Below the pieces are notes generated by a model. It worked only from the letters and a program-made list of their open reading frames with translations, was not told the DNA's origin and did no database searches. From positions 52,501 through 95,000 of the forward strand of contig JAXCGZ010003837.1 in assembly GCA_037179515.1 (NCBI GenBank): a DNA stretch of 42,500 nucleotides. The letters run 5' to 3'. The DNA is from Halocaridina rubra. Lineage: Eukaryota > Arthropoda > Malacostraca > Decapoda > Atyidae. How positions within the stretch are numbered: the first letter of the stretch is position 1; the number at the start of each line of letters is the position of its first letter. The translations under genes were made by a program, and so were the position numbers. Below are positions 1 to 13,693 of this stretch, in pieces.

Positions 1-436
1 TATGTATGTATGTATGTATGTATGTATGTATGTATGTATGTATGTATGTATGTATGTATGTATGTATGTATGTATGTATGTATGTATGTATGTATGTATG
101 TATGTATGTATGTATGTATGTATGTATGTATGTATGTATGTATGTATGTATGTATGTATGTATGTATGTATGTATGTATGTATGTATGTATGTATGTATG
201 TATGTATGTATGTATGTATGTATGTATGTATGTATGTATGTATGTATGTATGTATGTATGTATGTATGTATGTATGTATGTATGTATGTATGTATGTATG
301 TATGTATGTATGTATGTATGTATGTATGTATGTATGTATGTATGTATGTATGTATGTATGTATGTATGTATGTATGTATGTATGTATGTATGTATGTATG
401 TATGTATGTATGTATGTATGTATGTATGTATGTATG
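1..436. repeat. (TATG)n microsatellite
   Basis: Uninterrupted 4-bp TATG repeat that reaches the left edge of the window, so its true length is unknown. All three forward frames stay open because a 4-bp unit without a stop cycles through Met-Tyr-Val-Cys. These open frames are repeat artefacts, not genes. Confidence 0.98.
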
Positions 437-3835
<3,399 letters not shown>

Positions 3836-4090
3836 TTGATGCTACAGGAACAGCTTATACTCGCCCAATTCCATGATGTCAGAATACCCACCTTGGATTT
3901 TCACCTTCTTCCCTTCTCAGGTTTCCTGAAAACCCTTACCAAACCAGTGGTGAGAGCAGTCAGAGAATATCTTGAAACTCACTGCTTACCTTACGTCAGC
4001 ATTCCCCTACGAAGTTAGCTCTTTTCCAAGAAGACTCTTGCTTATGGAAAAGTTACCAGGTTCCAAGACTTTACTCATCCATCAAAGAGA
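3836..4090 (+). pseudogene. Possible tyrosine-recombinase relic (DIRS-like)
   Basis: A 60-codon open frame (3836-4018) contains FLKTLTKPVVRAVREYL followed by ETHCLPYVS. This resembles the stretch before the C-terminal catalytic part of DIRS-type tyrosine recombinases, where a 'P-V-R-A-(V/L)-R-x-Y-L' motif precedes a loop and an 'S-K-N-x-L-(A/S)-Y-W' segment. After the TAG at 4016-4018 the same frame continues with LFSKKTLAYGKV, which fits that second segment with lost residues. The catalytic R-H-R-Y residues cannot be read. No flanking RT/RNase H or split repeats were found. If the reading is right, this is an old, broken mobile-element fragment; chance similarity remains possible. The family comparison is from memory. 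Confidence 0.3.
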
Positions 4091-4396
4091 AATGCAGGCT
4101 GGTTAGTGTCAACACAACCTTTTATCCCTTTATCTTGTGGTACTATCCAAGTCAAGATACATCGCCAAATCTGCCACTTTCTGCATACTTTTTTTTTTGT
4201 CTCTTGCAGAGAGCTGAAATTTGTAAGAGTTCAAATTAGTTCCGCAGTGATCAAACAAAATGATTGTAAAGACTTTCCTCAAGCTTTACAACTGACACTT
4301 ATGTTTCTTATATAGCTCTTGGTAAACAGATTTTAAAGTTCCAGTACCTTGAATATCGAGAACAGATCTGTGCAGTTGACCTATGTCCACTGCACT

Positions 4397-4420
4397 AAAA
4401 AAAAAAAAAAAAAAAAAAAA
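4397..4420 (+). repeat. Poly(A) tract
   Basis: A run of 24 A residues after GCACT. It could be the tail of an old retroposed sequence inserted on the plus strand, but no recognisable body or target site duplication was found upstream. Confidence 0.9.
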
Positions 4421-6429
4421 CAGACTGGCTTGACGACCTCTTTCTATCTGAGTCTGTATATAGATGCATCATATAAATCTTTCCAAGATTGGGCTTTCAT
4501 ACCGCGGAGAGTGGGCACTTAGTTACAGGTGTTTTTGTCCTACATAATCATATACACTCTTGCACTGGCACTTTTCTGAAAGGGAACGTCATGTGCTATT
4601 CTATCTGCACAGCCGGATGAGATTCCTTATCTAATATTGAAGAAAAATGACATTGTATATCATATATTTTCTCTCAAATAGAAATGAAAAAGTGGAGTAT
4701 TTATATATTATGATAAGCTTTAAAGTGGTTAATATGAACAACTCTATACTTCCTTAAATTTTTGTGCTACAAAAATGTAGAAATTAAATTTTGTGGCTGC
4801 ATCGTTCTGATAGATTGCTCATTATTTCTCAGATAACAGGATGTGATGTCGTTGATTTTTTATTGCTTGAGTTTCCAACCATACATACTACTATTTTCAA
4901 TGTCTTATAAAATAGATAATTCAATGGTTTTTCAGTTGTTTTTCTGAGAAAATCTACTGCACTCGGTCTCGAAGCTTATTATATCCTGATTATTTGTATT
5001 CATCTGGAAACTTATTTTCATTCAGAGGTGGTGTAATTGAAGGAAGATATTCATCCCAACAAGTTTTTGCAATTTAAGCTTTCATGTTTTGCAATACTGA
5101 TTAAGTCTTGTTTTAATCAAAACACATTTGGCATTCCTTGCATCTCTGCTGAATATCTTGCTTGGAGTTTTGCGACATTAGAAGTGAACTTTAAATTTAT
5201 CACTTACCTTAGTGGTGGATCTTAGAAAGTACATTTGCTTGATTATTCCGTGCTTTAGCATTTGATTTGGGAGCAGCATTTTACCATGATATTGTTCTCG
5301 GGACTAATTGCACAAGAGATGTTGACTCTGCAGCACTTCAAGGGTTTCATCTCAAGAGCAATGGACACCCCTTTTATGTCTTTTTATTAGTTATGTTTTT
5401 TAATCCCTTTCTGTTCATGCTTTAGTATTGTCAGAGATCCAGAGTATGGAACTCTCTTGGTCGCCTTCTATACTTGATTCTTTTCTGGTACTTTTTGCCA
5501 TCATTCACAGTCGGATTGTATATGCTGTGTGTTTAAGCTGCAAGTTTAAAATTTTTCCTTCAATCTTTTTTTCCATGAAGAGACTCTTTTGCCATTAATA
5601 ATCTTTCACATGTGTGTGTCATCCATTTTATGTTTTATTTTTTCTGCCAGTAACAGAATAGGGTATATTTACAAGACAGCATTTTACCATATGATTCAAG
5701 AAATTGAGGTAAGGGGGAAACAGTCCACTTTGTTCCTGCTTATTCTTTCAACAATACATAGCAAAAAAAAGAAACGAGCTTTTGTGTGAGGTTTTAAAGC
5801 CCACACTGTGCTTCTGCATAAGTTGTTTAAGGTGAATGATATCTCTAAAGGCCACTAAGTCTAGATCGCTTGTCCACTTAAAAATACGGGAGGTTTGCTC
5901 ATCCTTAGGTTGCGTAGACAAGGAATCTAGTCATTACCTTTCCCCCCCCCAAAAAAAAAAAAACCGCAAGTCCAGGTCTCCCAGTACAATATTGCATCAA
6001 CACCATTGTATTTTATTGAAGATGCCCTTTTTCTCGTTGAGAGCTTATCTATATTCGGAACGTACTAGGAAACCACTCCTATCAATGAGTACGACTCTTT
6101 GTGAGGAACTTCATTCACAATCTGCAAGAAGTTATTATCCCTATCACTAAACATGACTTATGGTGAGGACTTACAAAGAACTTTCTTAGCAAAAATATAT
6201 GAGGGATTTTTGAGCATGAGACATTTATACCTGTGATACTTTATCAGAAAATGCTTTAAAATATTAACAAAGAATAATTATCAAAGAGATTTCTGAATGT
6301 AATTTTTTGAGTTCCTGTATATTACCCTGAGTTTTATGAATTTACATTAGAAAACTGCATTCTGTTTGATGAGAAATATCTTCAGCTTGTTTGTATTGGT
6401 ATATATTGAATTTTTAGCCAATTATGAAA
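4421..6429. other. AT-rich sequence, no gene recognised
   Basis: Open frames here are all about 105 codons or shorter and show no family motif. A C9-A13 homopolymer junction lies at 5942-5963. Nothing else stands out. Confidence 0.5.
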
Positions 6430-7586
6430 AGCCCCTTTAAGCCACCTCTCATTATCTTTGAATCCAGAATGTTCATGGCTAGATTCATGTTCCATGTCAT
6501 GTACACCGTCTGTGTGAATGACTTAAAGTGGCGCTCCATTGCACCCTGCAAACAAGTTTTCTTATGAAGCTACAAACTATTAACTCTAGTTCTAGTGCCA
6601 GCCATGTCAAAATATCGACCCCTATCAACTCTTTCATTAGCTTGAAGGAATTTAAAAACCATCAAAATATCCCCCTTCATTCTTCTAGCTTCGAGTGATG
6701 GTAAGTCTAATTCCCTCAGCCTCTCTTCATAATAGAGATTGCATATTTTTGGCACCAGATTCGTGACATGTCTTTGAATTTTTTCCAGGTTAACTATGTG
6801 CTTTTTCAGGTGCGGATCTCAACAGGAGGCTGCATATTCAAGCTTTGGACTCACTTCGGTTACATAAATATTTCTGAACATTTCCTTGTCCATGTGCCTG
6901 AAGGCTACCCTTACATTTGCTAAGAAAGCCATTTATGAACATTTTTGGAGAGATATCTGCCATTATGTTTTCTCCTAGATTTCCCTCATTCTCTGTCTCT
7001 TGAATTTCTGCTCTTGCTGTGGAGTATTCAAGCTTGGGCATTCTCGCACTTGTATCCATTCTCATTACCTTACAATTAGAAGAATTGAATTTCATTAGCC
7101 ACTTTTCTGACCACTCATGCAGACTATTTAGGTCTTCCTGAAGTTCTCTACCATTGTTTCTCGTTTCTTACTTTCCTCACAATCTTTGCATAATTTGCAA
7201 GCATATTCTTAAATGATTTTACGGACTCTTGTAGGTCATTTATATATACAGGGAAGAAAAGTGGTCCTAAATCTGAACCCTCTGGAACTTCTCCATAAAT
7301 TTGCAAGATATGCTGGTCTAGGAAACAGGTCTATTTTTTAAGAGATTTACCACGTTTGCTTGCTTCCAGGGTCTTGGAATATCCCCAGATTCCAGCGACT
7401 TTTCAATTATGATACATAGTGTCGCCGATATTGAGTGCATTTGTTAAGTACATAAGGGGATATATCATCAGGACCTGTAGCTTTATGGGCATCTATCTCT
7501 AACAGCGCTTTGCATACATCTGTGGCTGTAAAGATGATGCTCTTTAATAACTGCTCATGAGCTCCTGTCTCTGCAATCCTAGGGGA
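6430..7586 (-). mobile_element. LINE family 1 fragment R (inverted, decayed)
   Basis: Reading the minus strand gives pieces of the same ORF2 as copies A-D. At 7407-7580 it reads EVCKAL-like then DAHKATGPDDISPYVL (start of the RT domain). At 6838-7095 it reads MKFNSSNCKVMRMDTSARMP (after the RT active site), and at 6570-6755 RLRELDLPSLEARRMKGDI and FDMAGTRTR (C-terminal region). Most of the RT core between 7130 and 7400 is shortened or scrambled by indels, although a GPLFF-type stretch can still be traced. The nucleotide match fades near 6430, before the family's 3' terminal repeat. Divergence from A-D is large, so this is an older insertion. Its 5' side abuts a GT/CA-rich tract (7587-7610), as the younger copies do. 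Confidence 0.85.
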
Positions 7587-7610
7587 TGTGTGAGTGTGTG
7601 TGTGTTTGTG
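7587..7610. repeat. Short GT/CA-rich tract
   Basis: Imperfect (GT)n on the plus strand, equal to (CA)n on the minus strand, directly next to the 5' truncation point of fragment R. It may be the remains of a longer microsatellite. Confidence 0.75.
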
Positions 7611-7613
7611 TTT

Positions 7614-9071
7614 ACAAGAGAGCTGCATGGCATATATTTACCCTTACCATAGCCGGGCTCTTGTAAGTACTGCTCCATCGCAGAACCCACAAATCTAATA
7701 ATATGTTCATGGAACTAGTTGAAATGATAGGTGTATTACCTCTCAGACTGTTGCCTTTATATGCTGTTGTGGCATTTTAAAAGATAATAGAGATGAACTC
7801 TTCAAAACCAGCGAAAACGATAAAGAAAAATTATAGGTTTTCTCTCATTTCTGCTCTCTTGACAGCATCTCAGTCCAGTATGCAGTGCAAACATCATTAT
7901 GTTTTCTAGCAACTCTTGCTTATATATTCAAGGTCATAAGGCAAACAGCAATGCTGTATTTGCGTCCTGAGAAAAAAAATACTGAATTAGACAAGCCATT
8001 GTTCAGCTGTTTTAATTATTTTTTTTAGATGGTATATCTATTCTGTTTATATTTGATTGATATGTACTGAAAATTCTGTGCTTTACTCTCACTTTGAAAT
8101 TAATTTCAAATTATAATTAATGCATCAGAATTCTTATCGTAAATTTAAGATTTTTTTTTTTTTATGAAAGATGATATTCATTCCTGATCAATAATGGTGC
8201 GGCATCAAATGCGTATTATACTCAGTAAAGCTTACAGAAAGTATAATTTGCAGGATTTCATAATGCATTCCACGAAATATATTGTGACTAGTGTCTTAAA
8301 TGCCTGTGTACGTAATGGTTTGACCTGCTTCTATGTACATAGATTCCTAGGGGTTTTGTAATGAGCATACTATGAAATATGGATTATGCACCATTTAAGA
8401 GCACAGTGTTTATTCCCAGGACATTTGGCCAGTGTAACTTAAAGAGGGATTATTTGATATGCGTGCAAGCAGATCAGATAAGCACGCATATTCAATGTGC
8501 AATAAATAAAGCTTATGACTTAACCATGTTTTAATATCCCTTCATCTATGAATTTGATGTGATCAGGAGTATTATGTCATTACGATAAGAAAAATTAAGT
8601 TTCACTGTGCATATCTAAAATTTATCATTCATCAATGACATACTTTGATGTTACACACTCTAGTGATCCCGCTGGGTAAATAAGATTATCGGATTAGTGA
8701 ATTTTGGATATGTATCAGAAGTTTTTAGAGATTATTTAAATAGTCTATGTGTCTAATTGAAAAGAGATATGTCATTTTAATGCCTGAGGAAATGAGTAGT
8801 ATTTCCATCTTTTTTTTTCTCTATTGAAAAAGTTATGATTTACTTCAAGTACAGTACTCAATGCATAACTGTGCTATTTACTACACTGACTTAGATGTTT
8901 TGTAATCTAATTATAAAAAGAAGACTATTGTTAAAACACAATACTTATACAGTGGTAGCAGGGTATTACCTGCAATTATTCTGCTGGAAAATAAAACTAT
9001 TTAGTTACAGTTTGGTATCAAGATTAGAACATAATCCAAAGAAGGATAGATGATGGCTCCTGCCTTCAACG
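7614..9071. other. AT-rich sequence, no gene recognised
   Basis: No open frame above about 60 codons with any family signature, and no repeat ends seen. A T-rich run lies near 8150-8163. Confidence 0.55.
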
Positions 9072-9389
9072 TTTAAATTCCTTCATGGTTATGATAGAGT
9101 GGATAGGGATCGATATTTTGATATGGCTGGCTCTAGAACTAGGGGTCATAGTTTGAAGCTTGGTAAGAAAACTTCTTTGCAGGATGTAAGGAAATACTTT
9201 TTCAGTGTAAGAGTAGTTGATAATTGGAATTGGCTAAGCGAGGAGGTAGTTAATGCTCTCTCAATCCATAGTTTTAAGGACAGGTATGATAAGTATCACT
9301 AAGTCTAAAATGGAACCGATCAGGAGACGGGAAGATACGAGCTTTGGGCTCTTTCCCGTAAACACAATTAGGTAATCACAATTAGGTAA

Positions 9390-9393
<4 letters not shown>
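9072..9393 (+). mobile_element. LINE family 1 copy A (3' end only)
   Basis: A strongly 5'-truncated copy. Homology to copies B-D starts at TTTAAATTCCTTCATGG and runs to the 3' terminus, about 320 bp. It encodes only the ORF2 C-terminal end (RYFDMAGSRTRGHSLKL ... NWNWLSEEVV ... YDKYH) and stops with TAA at 9300-9302. The 3' UTR carries the family's GGAACCGATCAGGAGACGGG segment and the terminal doubled 14-mer AATTAGGTAATCAC (9366-9379 and 9380-9393). A CA tract follows with no other sequence between. Such extreme 5' truncation is the normal outcome of target-primed reverse transcription. Confidence 0.93.
9099..9302 (+). pseudogene. ORF2 C-terminal remnant of copy A
   Basis: 67 codons that match the C-terminal end of ORF2 in copies B and D nearly residue for residue, ending in the family's native stop after YDKYH. 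This part lies after the RT fingers-palm region. It has no catalytic residues and no promoter or start of its own, so it is not a gene by itself. Confidence 0.85.

Positions 9394-9464
<71 letters not shown>
9391..9464. repeat. (CA)n tract between copies A and B
   Basis: About 37 uninterrupted CA units. The left side joins the ATCAC end of copy A in phase; the right side joins the truncated start of copy B (GTAGATTGC). Confidence 0.97.
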
Positions 9465-9467
<3 letters not shown>

Positions 9468-10184
9468 GATTGCTGCATACCTGTCACCAAAGTAGGTGTA
9501 ATTCATGCCAGAGAGAAATGGTTCGATAATGGGTGTAAAAGAGCTAAGGAGTGGAGAGACAAATGCTGGAAAAGGTATAGGAGGAGAAAAAACATAAATT
9601 CCTGGCAAACCTACAAAAGAGCAAGAAATGACTACCTAAGTAAAAGGAGAGAGGCAGAGAGAGACTATGAGAGGGACATCACCAGGAAGGCTAAAGAAAA
9701 TCCCAAGCTTTTCCATAGCTTTATCAGAGGAAAACTGAAGGTAAAAGAACAGGTTTTAAGGCTAAAGAGAGAGGATGGAAGCATCACTGAGACGGATGAA
9801 GAGATCTGCAAAGAACTGAACAAGGAGTTTCAGTCAGTATTTACAGTAGCAAATACCCCACCCCCTCAGATTGCAGTGATAGAAGCTCAAGAGCGGGTAT
9901 TAGAGAACATCAACCTTACAGCCACAGAGGTATGCAAAGCGCTGATGGATTTAGATGTTCATAAAGCTACAGGTCCTGATGACATATCCCCTCATGTGCT
10001 TAAAAAATGCACAAACACAATATCAGTGGAACTAAGTATCATATTTAAGGAGTCACTGGAGTCGGGGGAGATTCCAAGATGCTGCAAACAAGCAAATGTG
10101 ATACCTATCTTCAAAAAGGGAAGGAGGGATACGGCTCTGAACTATAGACCAGTTTCCTTGACCAGCATAGTTTGCAACTACTAA
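9465..10184 (+). pseudogene. ORF2 of copy B: endonuclease tail and N-terminal RT
   Basis: One open frame from the truncation point to a stop at 10182-10184. It holds the last endonuclease residues, a basic linker (KEWRDKCWKRYRRRKN, SKRREAERDYERDITRKAKEN), then the start of the RT domain (DVHKATGPDDISPHVLKKC, VIPIFKKGRRDTALNYRPVS). A 13-bp deletion after SIVC shifts the frame and ends the protein early. In copy C the same place reads SIVCKAMEKLLRKH. The open frame passes the copy C frameshift site without a break, so it shows the family's undamaged linker frame. Confidence 0.85.
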
Positions 10185-11055
10185 GGAACCATATCTCTCT
10201 TCACTTGGAATCCTATAACTTTTTGTCAGTGAGGCAACATGGCTTCAGAGAAGGTAGATCAACAGTAACAAACTTATTAGAATTTTATGATGAGGTAAGC
10301 CGAATCTTACAGGAAAGAGAGGGCTGGGCAGATTGCATATTCCTAGACTTCCAGAAAGCGCTTGACACTGTTCCACATGGGAGACTTATTAGGAAGCTGC
10401 AAGGAATGGCTAGAATAGGTGGAAATGTTTTAGAATGGATAAAAACTTACTTAGAAGGAAGGGAACAGAAGGTTAGAGTAAGACACTCAGTGTCTGAATG
10501 GAGAAGGGTTAGTAGTGGAGTTCCACTTTTCCACATGGGAGACTTATTAGGAAGCTGCAATCAATGGCTAGAATAGGTGGAAATGTTTTGGAATGGATAA
10601 AAACTTACTTAGTAGGAAGGGAACAGAGGGTTAGAGTAAGACACTCAGTGTCTGAATGGAGAAGAGTTAGTAGTGGAGTTCCACAGGGTTCAGTTTTAGG
10701 GCCACTTTTGTTCCTTGTATATGTAAATGACCTACCAGAGTCTGTTAATTCATTCATGAATATGTTTGCAGATGATGAAAAGATTGTGAAGAAAGTAAAA
10801 GACGAGAACAATGGTAGAGAACTTCAGGAGGATCTAAATAATCTGCATGAGTGTTCAGAAAAGTGGCTAATGAAATTCAATACTTCAAAATGTAAGGTAA
10901 TGAGAATGGGTACAAGTGCAAGAAGGCCCAAGCTTGACTACTCGGTGGTTGGAGTACAACTTCAAGAGACAGAAAATGAGAGAGATCTAGGAGTAAACAT
11001 ACTGGCAGATTTGTCTCCAGAAATACATCTAAATGGCATAGTAAGGGCAGCATAG
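10185..11055 (+). pseudogene. RT core of copy B, duplicated and frameshifted
   Basis: The first block (10172-10576, frame +2) holds RQHGFREGRSTVTNLLEF and FLDFQKALDTVPHG; the Phe of the usual AFD motif is Leu, while the catalytic Asp of FLD stays. It breaks within SSGVP, where the sequence jumps back 158 bp. The second block (10564-11055, another frame) repeats MARIGGNVLEWIKTYL and then gives SSGVPQGSVLGPLLF and FADDEKIV, the RT motif with both catalytic Asp. It ends at TAG 11053-11055 after IVRAA, where copy D has a Tyr codon. Confidence 0.85.
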
Positions 11056-11559
11056 GCATTCTTATCAAATGTAAGGGTAGCCTTCAGGCACATGGACAAG
11101 GAAATGTTCAGAAATATTTATGTAACTTATGTGAAGCCAAAACTCGAATATGCAGCCCCCTTTTGGAATCCGCACTTGAAAAAGCACATAGCTAATCTTG
11201 AAAAAGTTCAGAGACATGCCACGAAACTGGTGCCAGAAATACGCAATCTCAGTTATGATGAGAGGCTAAGGGAATTAGACTTACCATCACTCGAAGCTAG
11301 AAGAGTGAGGGGGGATATGGTGACAGTCTTTAAATTCCTTCATGGTTATGATAGAGTGGATAGGGATCGATATTTTGATATGGCTGGCTCTAGAACCAGA
11401 GGTCATAGTTTGAAGCTTGGTAAGAAAACTTCTTTGCAGGATGTAAGGAAATACTTTTTCAGTGTAAGAGTAGTTGATAATTGGAATTGGCTAAGCGAGG
11501 TGGTAGTTAATGCTATCTCAATCCATAGTTTTAAGGACAGGTATGATAAGTATCACTAA
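11056..11559 (+). pseudogene. ORF2 C-terminal part of copy B
   Basis: Same frame as the block before the TAG at 11053-11055, so only that stop separates them. Contains FRNIYVTYVKPKLEYAAPFW, HIANLEKVQRHATKLVPEIR, LRELDLPSLEARRVRGDM and the final NWNWLSEVVV ... YDKYH before TAA. This is the conserved domain after the RT palm found in CR1/L2/jockey-type LINEs. Confidence 0.85.
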
Positions 11560-11646
11560 GTATAAAATGGAACCGATCAGGAGACGGTAAGATACGAGCT
11601 TTGGGCTCTTTCCCGTAAACACAATTAGGTAATCATAATTAGGTAA

Positions 11647-11647
<1 letters not shown>

Positions 11648-11720
<73 letters not shown>
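11648..11720. repeat. (CA)n tract between copies B and C
   Basis: About 36 CA units in phase with the ATCAC end of copy B. Copy C starts at once with AATGGTTATAAG. Confidence 0.97.
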
Positions 11721-11721
<1 letters not shown>

Positions 11722-11723
<2 letters not shown>

Positions 11724-12207
11724 GGTTATAAGCCTTGATGGAAAAATTCCGAATATGGATGGAGAAATGAAAGAGAATGAAACACTCCGAGAGCAAATAA
11801 GATCTTTGGAGGAAGCAAATAAAGCACAAGGGCAGGAGAGAAAGGAACTAGAAAAAAGAATAAAGAAGCTGGAAGGGGAAAAGAGTCAACTAGAATCTAG
11901 AATTTCTAAACAAGAAGATAAAAACAACCAGCTGAATGACAACCTAAAGGAATTAGATGTTAGTTCACTGCTCTCTTCTGAGAGAGACGAGATTGCTGCT
12001 TGGAATGTCCAGATTAAGGAAAACATTGAACAGTTCAGAAAAGAGTTCCAGGAGCTGAATATGGAAAATGATGCCATGAAAACTTCCTTTACTGATGCAC
12101 TAAAGGGGAATGTGGCAGTAAAAGAGGCTGTAAAGGTGGTGGCACTGGAAAACATACAAACAGTTGACCATAAAGAGACAGTAATCGAAAAAATGAAGAC
12201 GTTGTGA
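11722..12207 (+). pseudogene. ORF1 of copy C, coiled-coil part
   Basis: 161 codons starting at an ATG. Residues ~22-78 are a clear heptad-rich, charged coiled coil (LREQIRSLEEANKAQ, ELEKRIKKLEGEKSQLE). A second helical, Glu/Lys-rich stretch follows at ~95-125. In LINE ORF1 proteins such a segment drives oligomerisation of the RNA-binding protein. The frame ends at 12205-12207 because one A is missing near 12196 relative to copy D (GAAGACG versus GAAAGACG). Copy D reads through this point into the next block. Whether ATG 11722 is the family's true start is unknown, since the 5' end abuts a CA tract. Confidence 0.8.
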
Positions 12208-12704
12208 TGGAAAGGGCAAACCCACTCATCAGACAGGCACTTGATAAGGAGAAGACAGTGGTAATCTCAGGCATAAGCGAATCCCAGGAGCCAACATGGC
12301 AGGGGAGACTTGAAGAAAATAAAGCTAGGGTTGTAGACCTGATAAGAAAGCTTGGAGTAGTTTGTGGTCCTGAGGATATTGTAAACATACACCAACTAGG
12401 TAAATATTCGAGGGAAGGAAAGCCGAGACCAACAAAAATAACGTTTGAGAGAGGGGAAACATGTAGGGAAATATTGTTGAGAAAAAAAAGTCTAAAAGAC
12501 CTTCAAGAATTCAAAGAAGTGTTCATTAGACGATACAGAACACAGGAAGAGATGGGAAAGATCAAAAACTTATTGCAAGAGGCAAGAAGGTTAAATGATG
12601 AAAGAAATGAAGAAGAGAAGAAAAATTTTCATTTCAGAGTTCTTCCAGACAAAGGGGAGATAAAGAAGATAATGACAGAAGATCAGGGGACGGGGCCTCA
12701 TTAA
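12204..12704 (+). pseudogene. ORF1 of copy C, RNA-binding part
   Basis: Continues ORF1 in the next frame after the single-base loss. It reads KTVVISGISESQEPTWQGRL, then VVDLIRKLGVVCGPEDIVNI, HQLGKYSREGKPRPTKITF and LLRKKSLKDLQEFKEVFIRR. The order 'V-V-I-x-G-(hydrophobic)-E ... D-x-(I/V)-x-x-x-x-(R/Q)-L-G ... K-P-R-P-x-x-(V/I)-x-F' is the RRM/C-terminal domain pattern of LINE ORF1 proteins, which bind element RNA and have nucleic-acid chaperone activity. It ends at TAA 12702-12704, inside the start of ORF2. No CCHC knuckle is visible. Confidence 0.78.
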
Positions 12705-13693
12705 GATTGTTATACACAAATGCTGATGGATTAGCTGGTAAGGCAGTAGAATTAAAAGATAGGATTCACAACAGTAAGGCAGATATAGTAGCAATTACAG
12801 AGACTAAGTTGAGTGAGGACATAAACAGTGTCACAGTTTTTCCTAAGGGCTTCAGAATACTAAGGGTTGAAAGATATGAGAGGACTGGTCGAGGGATAGC
12901 ACTGCTCATAAGTGAAAGGATTCAAGTTGAAGAAATAAACTTGGCTATAGAAAGTGAGTTCAAGGACTTTCTTGTTGCTCGCATAAATACTGGGTCAGAG
13001 AGCATTATAATAACTGTTGTATACAACCCACCAAGGAACCAAAATAGGCTTGAAGTTTATGAGGAAAGTCATATAGGTACTATTGAAGTCATAAACTCAC
13101 ATGTTAACATGGCACGGGAGAAAAAATGTAGGATTTTGATTATGGGAGACTTTAATCATAAAGAGATAGATTGGATAAATGTTGACCCACACAGTGGTGA
13201 GGACTCATTCGGGGCAAGATTCCTAGATTGCGTACAAGGGAATTTCCTACACCAACATGTAATGGAACCAACAAGGGCCAGGGGTGGGGATGAGCCATCA
13301 CTACTTGATCTAGTGTTCACAGATAATGTGTTGGATATTGAAAAAATTGAGTATGAACCACCAATTGGAAAGAGTGACCACTGTGTGTTGTTGATGGAGT
13401 ATATCATTGAAGATATTCTTCCTGAGAGTAGAGGCACTGAGGACATAAGGAGGAACTATCGGAAAGGATATTACATAAAAATGAATGAGCTTTTTGCAGT
13501 TATTGACTGGCAAACCTTATTTTACAACAAATCTGTACAAGAAATGTATGACATCTTTTGTGAGAAATATGGGAAGATAGTAGATTGCTGCATACCTTTC
13601 ACCAAAGTAGGTGTAATTCATGCCAGAGAGAAATGGTTCGATAATGGGTGTAAAAGAGCTAAGGAGTGGAGACAAATGCTGGAAAAGGTATAG
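12611..13693 (+). pseudogene. ORF2 of copy C, endonuclease domain
   Basis: Apurinic/apyrimidinic-type endonuclease that would nick the target DNA to prime reverse transcription. Counting from 12707: NADG (5-8), TET with Glu32, RGIALLI, VVYNPPR (Tyr106), GDFN (Asp148/Asn150), SLLDLVFTDN (Asp201) and KSDHC (Asp224/His225). All expected catalytic positions are present. The open frame begins after a TGA at 12608-12610 and overlaps ORF1 by 94 bp in the -1 frame. It has no ATG before the domain; the first is deep inside at MAREKK. The frame ends at 13693 after a 2-bp loss near 13672 (GTGGAGACAAATG versus GTGGAGAGACAAATG in B and D). Confidence 0.88.

Larger units (their letters stand above)
9465..11650 (+). 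mobile_element. LINE family 1 copy B (5'-truncated)
   Basis: Starts directly after the CA tract, in the last part of the endonuclease (VDCCIPVTKVGVIHAREKW), and runs through RT to the 3' terminal doubled 14-mer (11623-11636 and 11637-11650; the first unit ends CAT instead of CAC). It is very close to copy C in sequence. It carries a 13-bp deletion near 10176, a 158-bp internal tandem duplication (10371-10528 repeated from 10529), and an in-frame TAG at 11053-11055 that copy C shares. ORF2 therefore cannot yield an intact protein. Confidence 0.93.

Noticed and set aside
9390..9608. Val-Cys repeat frames over the CA tracts (also at 11647-11829 and 15593-15947)
   Set aside because: Antisense readings of CA microsatellite fused to antisense LINE sequence.
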